A DNA stretch of 64,000 bases from SHAN690 sp038131955 (GTDB taxonomy: Bacteria; Bacteroidota; Bacteroidia; Flavobacteriales_G; Salibacteraceae). Location: NCBI GenBank assembly GCA_038131955.1, contig JAYPQK010000003.1:1-64000 (forward strand), given 5' to 3'. This document shows, piece by piece, positions 35,459 to 42,610 of the stretch. The notes below the pieces were generated by a model. That model had not been told where the DNA came from and ran no database searches. It saw only the letters and a program-made list of their open reading frames with translations. How positions within the stretch are numbered: position 1 is the first letter of the stretch; each line of letters begins with the position of its first letter. The position numbers and the translations under genes are program-made.

Positions 35459-35917
35459 ATGAGTAAATCACGCATAGCCTTGAAATGGATCGCGCTAGAA
35501 GTGCTTGTAGTCATCATGATCCTATTGACGAGCTGCGAAAAGCGTAAGGCACGACAAGACATCATCGGCGACTGGACTGTCACCGGATATACCGGCGCGT
35601 TGGCGGATTCATGCTCGGGAAACACCGTGTATGCCGATATCGACAACGAGATCTTAGGCAACATCCGCATCGACGAACGCTACATGCGAAGAGAGTACGT
35701 GTTGCGTCCTGATTCCTTGGACTGCCTGCCCTACGCCAAAGCAGACGACCTTGTCCGCTGGAAGGTCACCGACCACGAAGAGATCACCAGCGCAGCCCAT
35801 ACCTACACCCTCGATCTGGCCGGACAAACCTGGAACCTCAACTTCGGCAACGAAGGCGTGGGAGAATACGCCGCCGGCCAAGAGCTTATCTACCGAGACC
35901 CAATCAGCCGACGGTGA
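35459..35917 (+). CDS. Putative lipoprotein, lipocalin-like
   Basis: 152 residues from ATG 35459 (an upstream ATG at 35402 would put the signal peptide too far inside). Signal peptide with lipobox ILLTSC (Cys at about residue 27), then EKRKARQDIIGDWTVTGYTG, the D-I-I-G-x-W motif common to small lipocalin-like lipoproteins, and a beta-rich body ending EYAAGQELIYRDP. Two further Cys occur (DSCSGN, SLDCLPY). The specific function is unknown. It is divergent from the carboxylase gene with about 95 bases between starts and lies just before a repeat-rich spacer. Confidence 0.65.
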   Translation: MSKSRIALKWIALEVLVVIMILLTSCEKRKARQDIIGDWTVTGYTGALADSCSGNTVYADIDNEILGNIRIDERYMRREYVLRPDSLDCLPYAKADDLVRWKVTDHEEITSAAHTYTLDLAGQTWNLNFGNEGVGEYAAGQELIYRDPISRR

Positions 35918-35964
35918 TGCCTTTGCGATAGGAGCTCACTAGGGACGAGGAGTGGACCTCCTTC

Positions 35965-35991
35965 TTTCTTTTGGCTTGGACCCAAAAGAAA
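35965..35991. repeat. Perfect hairpin, 10-bp stem
   Basis: TTTCTTTTGG (35965-35974) and CCAAAAGAAA (35982-35991) are perfect reverse complements around a 7-base loop CTTGGAC. It lies about 50 bases after the lipoprotein stop and could act as a transcription terminator, although no clear U-run follows. A similar stem (42246-42271) follows the exosortase gene's 5' flank, so it is more likely a dispersed element. Confidence 0.5.
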
Positions 35992-36002
35992 GCAAAGGAA
36001 GA

Positions 36003-36365
36003 AAAGTCAAGGCTGTGCCTTGTTACCTTGAACTGCTAGCTTTTGACGCCATCTCACCCAAACTCGCAAATGGCTTTAGCCACGCCAAAGGCGTGGATGC
36101 CTGAGCTCAAACATGGGTTCGATGGCCGCTCTGCAAAAGCTGCAGCTACTCATGATCTGTTGTTTTTTACGGGTATTCGTGAACTCGCTTCGCTCGGTTC
36201 TACGGAGCACGCGGCAAGGCCGATTTTTTATACTTACTTGTACCCTTAAAGACCGGCCTTGGAAGCGTTGAGTGTTCTGATCAAAGCCAAGCCTTAGTAA
36301 GGACGGAAGCTCAAGACGGGAGGAGATCACCCGACCGAACCAGAGCCAACGACAGCCTTGATTTT
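36003..36365. repeat. MITE-like element with terminal inverted repeats
   Basis: The left end AAAGTCAAGGCTGTG (36003-36017) and the right end GACAGCCTTGATTTT (36351-36365) are inverted repeats, 13 of 15 matching. The 363-base interior has no credible gene (a 68-codon frame there looks random). It contains a perfect 7-bp hairpin CCACGCC-AAA-GGCGTGG (36080-36096) and an inverted GC-rich block near 36185-36230. I recall very similar text, including GAACTCGCTTCGCTCGG-like segments, scattered in other Bacteroidota genomes. The element ends 18 bases before the stop of the aminotransferase gene. Confidence 0.5.
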
Positions 36366-36383
36366 CAAGAGAAAAGAACAGAG

Positions 36384-37661
36384 TCAACACATTTTAAGGA
36401 TCGTACTAACCAACTTATCCATATCCTCGATCGAGGTATACACATTAGGAGTGACCCGCACACCGTCGACACCTTCATGGGTGATTGGGGTCGTATGAAT
36501 ACGAGCTTCCTTCCATAGGAAATTGTGAATATCCGGTCCGGTCATTACCTCTATTCCGAAGGTGGTGAGGGCACCGCTGCTGCAGGATCCTCCGACACCA
36601 GAACTGGATCCCGGTCGATCTTTTACGCGTTCTATCCCAGTACTGCTTGAGGTGAAGTCGCTCAAATTTTCGTTCCGATCCGATACTGTTGTGAAAGTCA
36701 ATGGCCTGTCCGATCGCTAGCTCGGCCGGTACATCACGCGTTCCTTGGTGTTCGAACTTTCTGATATCGTCCGACTCAGGCTCAGGACCAGGGAACAACG
36801 CCCAGTGCTTGGCGATATGCTCCTTCTTCATCCAAAGCATGCCCGTCCCAAAAGGAGCGCAGAGCCATTTGTGCAGACTCGTACCGAAGAAGTCGCATTC
36901 CAGATCAGGTATCTTGAAGATCAGATGGGCGAAGCTATGCGCACCGTCTACCATCACCAGGATTCCCCGTTTCTTTGCCTCTTTGGCGATGGCCGCTACC
37001 GGAAGCACTTGTCCCGTCCAGTTCACCACATGCTCGATCAAGACTACCTTGGTCTTGGACAAAACTGATCTGTATACGCTTTAACGATGGCCTCGGTATC
37101 CGTGCTCGGCATGGGGGTCTTCGCCACTTTTCTCACGATCCCTTCGCGCATTTCACGTTGCTTCCAAGCTTGGTTCATGTTGGGATAGATGAAGTTGCTC
37201 GTGACAAATTCATCGCCCTTCTTCATGTCCAACCCGAATATCATCGTATCCAACGCCTCGGTAGTATTGCGATTGATCGCGATCTCCTCAGCAGAGACCC
37301 CCGCAAGTATTCCAAGCTTCTCGCGGATCGACTCGCGCCCTTTCTCAAACACGCGCCACATGTAGTAGGAGGGAGCTTCATTGCTCAAAGCCGTGAACCG
37401 ACTCACGGCATCCTGCACCACCTTCGGATGAGGAGAAACCCCACCATTGTTCAGGTTGATCAAATTAGACGAAGCCGTGTAATTGTGCCTCACCCAACTC
37501 CAAAAGTCCTCGTTGGATGCCAATTCAGAAGGAGGAGTCAATTCCAGATCCTTCATAACCTCAGCCGCCTCAGCAGCATAGTTAGGATCGATCAAAGGCC
37601 AAGCCCAAAGTCCTGCACCCAAAGCAGACACTTGCTTGATAAAGGTTCGTCGGTTCTTCAT
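36384..37661 (-). CDS. Class V aminotransferase, exported (Tat-type signal); frameshifted
   Basis: About 425 residues. The N-terminus MKNRRTFIKQVSALGAGLWA has an RRTFIKQ twin-arginine motif, so it is probably sent to the periplasm. SNLINLNNGGVSPHPKVVQD, SAEEIAINRNTTEALDTMIF, then (after a break at about 37060) TKVVLIEHVVNWTGQVLPVA, MVDGAHSFAH (PLP-binding Asp) and CDFFGTSLHKWLCAPFGTGM with the PLP Lys in LHKW are clear. A second break at about 36600-36640 leads to TTFGIEVMTGPDIHNFLWKE and the C-terminal VDGVRVTPNVYTSIEDMDKL. The family includes isopenicillin-N epimerase-like and cysteine desulfurase-like enzymes; the true reaction is unknown. It stands alone between two repeat-rich spacers. 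Confidence 0.85.
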
Positions 37662-37736
37662 GATTGCAATTTAGTGATTAGAGACTAGAGAGTGGAGATT
37701 TGAAAGGAGGTAAGTAGATAGGTAATCGAGTCTTCC

Positions 37737-37857
37737 TTCCCCTCTTGAGAGGAGTGTCCCCGACCAGTCGGGGGACGGGGTGTGTAGGTCATTTTCATTG
37801 TAAAGGAAGGTTGACACACCCCGCCTCGTTCCTCGGCACCCCTCTCAAGAGGGGAAA
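37737..37857. repeat. Composite inverted repeat, copy 2 (inverted relative to copy 1)
   Basis: The left arm TTCCCCTCTTGAGAGGAG leads to TGTCCCCGACCAGTCGGGGG and ACGGGGTGTGTAGGTCA. The right arm ACACACCCCGCCTCGTTCC leads to TCGGCACCCCTCTCAAGAGG. Read as reverse complement, copy 1 (26698-26836) shows the same order of arm types and shares GTGTGTAGGTCA beside the left arm; the central bases differ. It is part of a 388-base gene-free spacer between the aminotransferase and the methyltransferase. Confidence 0.7.
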
Positions 37858-37904
37858 GCTCCCGTAATCTCCCCGCAGGGTTAAAAACGGCACTCCCAGC
37901 GCTT

Positions 37905-37937
37905 TCAGCGAAATCCTCTGCGTCCTCCGCGTGAAAC
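37905..37937. repeat. CTCTGCG dispersed repeat, copy 2
   Basis: GCTTTCAGCGAAATCCTCTG followed by CGTCCTCCGCGTGAAAC. It shares the CTCTGCGnnCTnnGCGTGAA core with the copies near 26914 and 41060. Downstream (37980-38040) is a run of TCTAAT/TCATCTAAT-like units resembling 26990-27030, so the two spacers share more than one repeat family. Confidence 0.5.
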
Positions 37938-38048
37938 ATTTATTGCTCCGAAGGACCACCTCCGTCAGATTACGGACGCCCCAATTCTCTAATCATCTAA
38001 TTTCCTCTAATTCACCAATTATCTCCTACCTTCCAACCACTAATCTTT

Positions 38049-38509
38049 ATGCACCAATCTTCATTCACTAAAACGAAGTGTCTCGCTCCCAAACCTAGTC
38101 TTCGTCCATTCGCCTGCATCGGCTTTTCCCGATCACGGGTAGCTGGTGGGCGCATAGCATCTTAGGACTAGCCATCGAATTGATCGGAATCTTCATCGGC
38201 CTCTGGGCTATCGGAGTAATGGGAAGGTTTCAACTCACCGTTTTTCCAGAGCCCAAGCAAAACGCAAAGCTTCTAGAATCTGGACCCTACGCAGTGATTC
38301 GCCACCCGATGTATACTTCCGTTTTACTCGTCTGCGGTAGCCTTGCCTTTGATCGCATGGAGTTGGGAGGAGTGGCCGTATTCGCCGTGTTGCTCTTCAA
38401 TCAATTGATGAAACTCCGCTACGAAGAAAAACTCCTCCGTCGTCACTTCGGTGAACCGTACGCAGAATACATGCAGCGTACCTCAGCGATCCTACCGTAT
38501 ATCTTCTAA
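38049..38509 (+). CDS. Isoprenylcysteine-type membrane methyltransferase (5' part frameshifted)
   Basis: The clean part begins in frame at about 38150: WWAHSILGLAIELIGIFIGL, AIGVMGRFQLTVFPEPKQNA, then the family signature ESGPYAVIRHPMYTSVLLVC and the C-terminal RRHFGEPYAEYMQRTSAILP. At least three membrane segments are visible. Upstream to about 38049 the reading frame changes at least twice (SIRLHRLFPITGSWWAHS is readable if one base is dropped), so the start is uncertain; ATG 38049 is a guess. It resembles the gene at 26090-26578 and probably also uses SAM to methylate a lipid or peptide acceptor. The end overlaps the convergent WbqC gene by 4 bases. Confidence 0.75.
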
Positions 38510-39082
38510 CGAATTAGATCGACCGTCCTCGGTCCTAAATTGAACAAAGCATCCAATATGCTCAAGTTCGGAGTAAACGGATGCCGATCCTCAAAGACCT
38601 GCATATAGGTCGCAGGGTTTTCAAGTTGTGTGAAAGGCTTAGAACGATGATCTGAAGCTACGGTGTCTTGGTATTCGGTTGACAGATCATGCGGAAGCTC
38701 GATCTGCAACAGTCGACAGATGGTCTCGTGCAGCTTCAAATTGAAGTCGATCAACAATTCCGTTTCCTCCTTATAAAAGGGACGAAATTCATCTTCATAG
38801 AACTCGAAGTACGGTGACCGCCGGTAAGCTGCCTCCAGACTCTTCCAGTGGTCCTTCTGCAATGCTCGGCGTAGCTGATCCCTACATTATTCATGGTGCG
38901 ACGTTCGCCTGTCTTCACGGTCGGAATCACGAGCTTTTGAATTCCATTCGGACCCAAGATCTCCATGCGATTTCTAAAAGTCTGCTTTGGAAAGTGCTCG
39001 TGCTGTTCAAAGACGACTGTGTCAGGCGCGAGCGCTTTGTAACAGGCGATGTTCCCGCGTAATGGATAGGGAAGAGGGCCAT
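38506..39082 (-). CDS. WbqC-like family protein (two single-base deletions)
   Basis: About 192 residues from ATG 39082. The first residues MALFPIHYAG are followed, after restoring one base in the GGGAA run near 39055, by NIACYKALAPDTVVFEQHEH and FPKQTFRNRMEILGPNGIQK. A second missing G at about 38873 restores AEHWQKDHWKSLEAAYRRSP, then FFEFYEDEFRPFYKEE-like text continues to the stop. The W-H-x-x-L-x-x-A-Y-x-x-[SA]-P block is the WbqC signature. WbqC-like proteins occur in O-antigen and amino-sugar loci, but the biochemical role is not firmly known. Bacteroidota often carry one beside lepB, as here (1 base apart). Confidence 0.88.
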
Positions 39083-39083
39083 C

Positions 39084-40659
39084 TTACTCAGGGATACTGA
39101 ACATGCGACTGAAACGGATCTTGCCGTCGGTCCAATCCAATTCCGGATCGAGGGACAACCAGATAAAGGCCGCCTTCCCCACAATGTGATCCTCCGGCAC
39201 AAAACCCCAATAGCGCGAATCCGCTGAGTTGTGTCGGTTGTCTCCCATCATGAAATAGTAGTCTATTTCAAAGGTGTAGGAAGTACTCGCCTCATCATCA
39301 ATGTAGATAGTTCCATCCTTCACCTGAAGCTTATGTCCTTCATACACGGAAATGATTCGCTTATAGATCGGTAGGTTTTCAAGCGTAAGGTCCACAGTGC
39401 TACCCGCAGCAGGAACGGTCACAGGGCCCCAATTGTCCACCGACCAATCGTATCCCGGCACATTCGGGAAGATACTGTTGATTGGATCGCTACCCTGAGG
39501 CGCAATTCGAAGAGAAACTTCCTTGACTCCGTCGAGGGCCTTGAGTTGCTCTGACTTCTCCAAGGTAAGCGGCAAGCTGTAATAGTATCCGTCTTCGCCT
39601 TGGGCCATGCGGATGTCCTGTTCGTTGACGTTGAACTTACTCTTCAAGATCCGCTTGTTCAGGAATCCTCTCGTGTGAACCAGATACTGGTACTGAAACT
39701 GAGGCGGAATGTAGGCCATCTCTCCATTGATCATGAGTCGAGCCTGGTCGACCACGATCTCATCTCCGGGAACAGCCACACAGCGCTTGATGTAGTGCTC
39801 GCGCTTATCCACCGGCCGCACCGTGTATTCCATCCGATCCTTGATCATCTTGCGCGCCATGCTGTCGTACTCATCTAAGGTCTTCAGCGGATTCCCACTC
39901 TTTTGATCGCGCGACTTCATCCCGGCGATCGCCTCCAGGATGGCTTGGTTGTAGCTCTTGTTGCTCTGGTATTCCAACAGCACCGTATCACCTTCAGGGT
40001 AGTTAAAGACCACAATGTCGTTGCGTTCCACGTCACCGAACCCAGGTAGACGATTGTAATCCAGCTTCATCCAATCGAGGTAGCTAGGAATGGTGCCACC
40101 AGGAAAGCTGTGGTGAGCAAAAGGAAAGCTGAGCGGAGTTTGCGGCACCTTAGGTCCATAGGCCATCTTGCTCACAAAGAGGTAGTCGCCAATCAGCAGC
40201 GATTTCTCCATCGAAGCCGTCGGAATGGTGAAGGCCTCCAGGAAATAGGTGCGAATGATACTCGCAGCGACCACGGCAAAGACGATGGCATCACCCCACT
40301 CGCGCGGCCGTCTTAGGGAAATTTTTCGATCGATCGACCGACATAGGGGAAGGTCCTTTGGTTTCCCACATCGGAAAAGCGACGAACGGCAAAAAGATCG
40401 CGAAGACCTGATTGGGTTTGTCCAACTTGCCAAAGACAGAGGCAAGGTTGGAATTTATCACCATCAGCATCAGGATATTGACCCCCGGTAGGATAAGAAG
40501 CAGGATCCACCACCAAGGTTTCTGAATGACCTTAGTAAGGACGAAAAAGTTATATCCCGGTACCAGCGCCTCCCAAGCCTTGCGACCCGCTCTAGGAAAA
40601 AGGAAGTAAAACCCTACAAAGTACCCAAGGGCAATGATGCCATAGATGACGTAATTCAT
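39084..40659 (-). CDS. lepB: Signal peptidase I, long Bacteroidota form with N-terminal membrane domain (one frameshift)
   Basis: About 525 residues. From ATG 40659 an N-terminal domain with three membrane segments reads NYVIYGIIALGYFVGFYFLF, AWEALVPGYNFFVLTKVIQK and PWWWILLLILPGVNILMLMV; this resembles the DUF5684-type region that precedes LepB in this phylum. The frame then slips at about 40310-40390. The catalytic part has RTYFLEAFTIPTASMEKSLL with the Ser nucleophile, HYIKRCVAVPGDEIVVDQA with the general-base Lys, and YYFMMGDNRHNSADSRYWGF. A large insertion between the two catalytic boxes is normal for Bacteroidota. It removes signal peptides from exported proteins. WbqC follows directly. 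Confidence 0.9.
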
Positions 40660-40915
40660 AATTGATCGATTACAAAGCGAAGAAACGAAGATTTGTTGGG
40701 AGAGCGGAAGGAGATAGGTTAAATGGAGGTACTATGTGATATTTCATATGTGTTGTATGATATGTGGTATTTGATTAGTGGCTAACGGGTGAAATGAATT
40801 AGTACCTGAGTGAACGGTGAACAGTGAATGGTGGGTTCGATTTGAATTAGGCGTGGCTCAGTTGAGAGTTAGGTGACAAAAGTTGTTCGTTTTGGCCCGA
40901 CTGAATAGGAGGGTC

Positions 40916-41006
40916 CTCCCGAGCGGAGTCGAGGGACCAAAACCAGTGTGAGTTCACTCGCCCCTCGACTCCTGCCCGTTCCGGTACAGGCGGGCGCTCG
41001 GGGTGA
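40916..41006. repeat. GAGCGGAGTCGAGGG inverted repeat
   Basis: TCCCGAGCGGAGTCGAGGGA (40916-40935) is followed about 25 bases later by CCCCTCGACTCC...GCGCTCGGGGTGAC (40960-41006), with an inserted CTGCCCGTTCCGGTACAGGC that itself forms a small hairpin-like block. The arms are imperfect inverted repeats. I recall the GTCACCCCGAGCGGAGTCGA motif as a dispersed intergenic element in many bacteria. Confidence 0.55.
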
Positions 41007-41039
41007 CCTCTCATATGCGTTCGAGCTCCTTCAAAGCAC

Positions 41040-41083
41040 CCTCTGCGCCCTCAGCGAACCCCTCCGCGCCCTCTGTGTGAACC
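41040..41083. repeat. CTCTGCG dispersed repeat, copy 3
   Basis: CCTCTGCGCCCTCAGCGAAC, then CCCTCCGCGCCCTCTGTGTG and AACC. It has two CTCTGCG/CTCCGCG half-units, like the other two copies. Confidence 0.5.
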
Positions 41084-41152
41084 TCACCAAAGCTCCGATT
41101 GACCACCCCGTCAAATTAAACATGGCGCTCCTATTTCCAAATCAACCATTCC

Positions 41153-41593
41153 CTATTCCCCAACCCGGCGAAGCCAGATCCCCGGAACCATGATCATCAA
41201 CAACAACGGCGACTGCGCAATACCCATAAAGAACCTCGCCGCCAGATAATAAGGCTCAAGGTCATTGGACAAAACATACCCAGCCCCCAAAGCCACGGCC
41301 GCTGCAAGAAACAGCACCCCATAGATGACACCGAGTTCCTTCCAATACCACCGATCGAAGATCTGCCGAAGCACCAAGAGTATGGCCCCATAGAAAAGCC
41401 CCGCAAAAAAGACCGTCAAAAACCACTTGGAACGATAGAGAGTATAGTAGTCCACGCTCTTAATGAACGGGATCCAATCACTAGCCCGCGAAGGCTCATC
41501 GTACCACAGCGCGAAGAGCTGTTCGTTGATATGGATGAAGATGAACTCCCGAAAGAAACCAAGCGCGATCACTCCGATCACCGACAATGCCAC
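41153..41593 (-). CDS. Exosortase-associated membrane protein
   Basis: 146 residues with four hydrophobic segments (about 1-18, 57-76, 88-110 and 118-140). Notable text is FREFIFIHINEQLFALWYDE near the start and YYLAARFFMGIAQSPLLLMI near the end. Short membrane proteins of this size directly downstream of a Bacteroidota exosortase are known as exosortase-associated proteins (described for XrtF and XrtX systems); I cannot tell which. It follows the exosortase gene by 6 bases on the same strand. Its role is probably to assist the transpeptidase in the inner membrane. Start ATG 41593. Confidence 0.7.
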   Translation of the reverse strand: MALSVIGVIALGFFREFIFIHINEQLFALWYDEPSRASDWIPFIKSVDYYTLYRSKWFLTVFFAGLFYGAILLVLRQIFDRWYWKELGVIYGVLFLAAAVALGAGYVLSNDLEPYYLAARFFMGIAQSPLLLMIMVPGIWLRRVGE

Positions 41594-41599
41594 CAGAGC

Positions 41600-42166
41600 T
41601 TACGCGTCAGTGTCATCGTCTTGTTTTTTGAGCGCTTCCAATCCGGAAAGCTTTGTCGACCACAGATACCACAAGTAGAAGACAAACCCATACACCAAGA
41701 TGGTAAAGGTGTAGTTGTGGTTAAAGTCCAACACCTCTGGGTCCGGGAAATAGAAGATGATCAACGACAGCGCCACGATCCGAACAATATTGATCGCATG
41801 CACCGCCAAGATCCCCACGGGAATAAACCAAAGCTTCTTCTTCAAAGGACCAGGGTAGGCGATCACAAAACCCGTAAAGAGAGCAAACAAGGTCAATCCA
41901 TTACAAGGATCCCCGATCCAAAGCCCATGCGTCCCATCGATCCCAATGGTCCGAATATTCTCCACATGACTCTCCGCGAGCGTAGTATAGCCCATCATTT
42001 CCAAGATGAAGTACGAAGCCCTCTCCAAGCTCTTGATCACGAACATATCGAGCCCACCCTGCGGATGCAACCATCGTTCGTATACAATGTACCATACTAC
42101 GTAGAGTCCCAATCCCTTTAATAGGAATTGGTACAAAGGGTCTTTCCAGATGGTCTTGATGTTCAC
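41600..42166 (-). CDS. Exosortase/archaeosortase family transpeptidase
   Basis: 188 residues. Four or five membrane segments and the family's catalytic pattern: Cys in WIGDPCNGLTLFALFTGF (near residues 84-101) and Arg in HAINIVRIVALSLIIFYF (near 124-141), with an upstream conserved YPGPLKKKLWFIPVGI. Exosortases cut C-terminal sorting signals (short motif, membrane helix, basic tail) and move the protein to another acceptor, often in glycan-linked surface structures. The short length fits the Bacteroidota XrtF/XrtX type. A candidate substrate gene lies 224 bases upstream (42391-42610). It is intact. No polysaccharide gene is on the same strand next to it, but the large EPS cluster starts 3.7 kb away. 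Confidence 0.88.
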   Translation of the reverse strand: MNIKTIWKDPLYQFLLKGLGLYVVWYIVYERWLHPQGGLDMFVIKSLERASYFILEMMGYTTLAESHVENIRTIGIDGTHGLWIGDPCNGLTLFALFTGFVIAYPGPLKKKLWFIPVGILAVHAINIVRIVALSLIIFYFPDPEVLDFNHNYTFTILVYGFVFYLWYLWSTKLSGLEALKKQDDDTDA

Positions 42167-42245
42167 TTTGTGAAGATACTTTCTTTGTTTCTCTTTTCTT
42201 GTCCTTTGGCTTGATCTAAATTGACTTCAAAGCCTTGATTTTTGC

Positions 42246-42271
42246 TCCACTTTTCATCAAGGAAAAGTGGA
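42246..42271. repeat. Perfect hairpin, 10-bp stem
   Basis: TCCACTTTTC (42246-42255) and GAAAAGTGGA (42262-42271) are perfect reverse complements with loop ATCAAG. It sits in the 224-base spacer between the PID-CTERM gene and the exosortase gene, flanked by CTTTTCTTGTCCTTTGGCTT and ATCAAGAGAAAAGAAC. The latter also occurs (as TCAAGAGAAAAGAAC) at 36365-36379, beside the MITE-like element, so the hairpin belongs to the same dispersed family. Confidence 0.5.
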
Positions 42272-42390
42272 AGAAAGATGATCAAGAGAAAAGAACAGAA
42301 GAAATGAGATTAAAAAAAAAAGCCGCTAAATCGCGGATTAAAAATTTCATAAAAAGAAAGCGGTGCGAGCGCTATCTCGCAAACCTCGCA

Positions 42391-42610
42391 TCACCCCTTA
42401 CGGAGCTCATAAAGCTTCTTCCCACCAAAGGCGAGCCCTGCGGCCAGCAGAAAACTCATACCACCGTCAATAGGAATACAGGAGGAGGCCAGCACCAGGT
42501 TCACCACCACCTACGGGAGGTCCACCTGGAGGTTGCGCCATAACGGCTTCCGAAAATAGTACGGCCAGCACTAAAAACAGTGCGCCAAGGAGAAATTGCT
42601 TCTTGCTCAT
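42391..42610 (-). CDS. Small PID-CTERM-type exosortase substrate candidate (one frameshift)
   Basis: About 72 residues from ATG 42610. Signal peptide MSKKQFLLGALFLVLAVLFS-EAVMA, then a Pro/Gly-rich mature region (QPPGGPPVGGGEPGAG). One indel near 42480 shifts the frame. The following frame gives PIDGGMSFLLAAGLAFGG and KKLYELRKG with a stop at 42391-42393. The tripartite tail (Pro-Ile-Asp motif, hydrophobic stretch, basic end) is the PID-CTERM sorting signal linked to Bacteroidota exosortases. Almost the whole mature protein would be linker, so it may be a dedicated mini-substrate. It lies upstream of the exosortase on the same strand, with a hairpin-containing spacer between them. Its start overlaps the stop of the T9SS gene upstream by one base. 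Confidence 0.72.

Larger units (their letters stand above)
40660..41152. other. Repeat-rich intergenic spacer
   Basis: A 493-base gene-free stretch. It contains an AT-rich run with GTGATATTTCATATGTG- and ATGATATGTGGTATTTG-like units (40735-40775), a tandem-like GTGAACGGTGAACAGTGAATGG (40811-40832), an inverted repeat (40916-41006) and a third CTCTGCG repeat (41040-41083). No frame looks like a protein. Confidence 0.65.

Noticed and set aside
35965..35991. Rho-independent terminator for the lipoprotein gene
   Set aside because: The hairpin is perfect, but no U-tract follows and a related stem occurs in a dispersed element at 42246-42271, so I list it as a repeat.
36043..36249. Small plus-strand ORF of 68 codons
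   Set aside because: It lies wholly inside the MITE-like element, has no ribosome-binding context and reads through hairpin sequence; residue composition looks random.
26090..38509. Recent duplication of the two isoprenylcysteine-type methyltransferases
   Set aside because: They share only the family signature (GPY..[VI]R[NH]P) and differ in the rest, so they are distant paralogues.
40249..40491. Plus-strand ORF opposite lepB
   Set aside because: It is a shadow of the lepB coding strand; the lepB frame with catalytic Ser and Lys explains the region.
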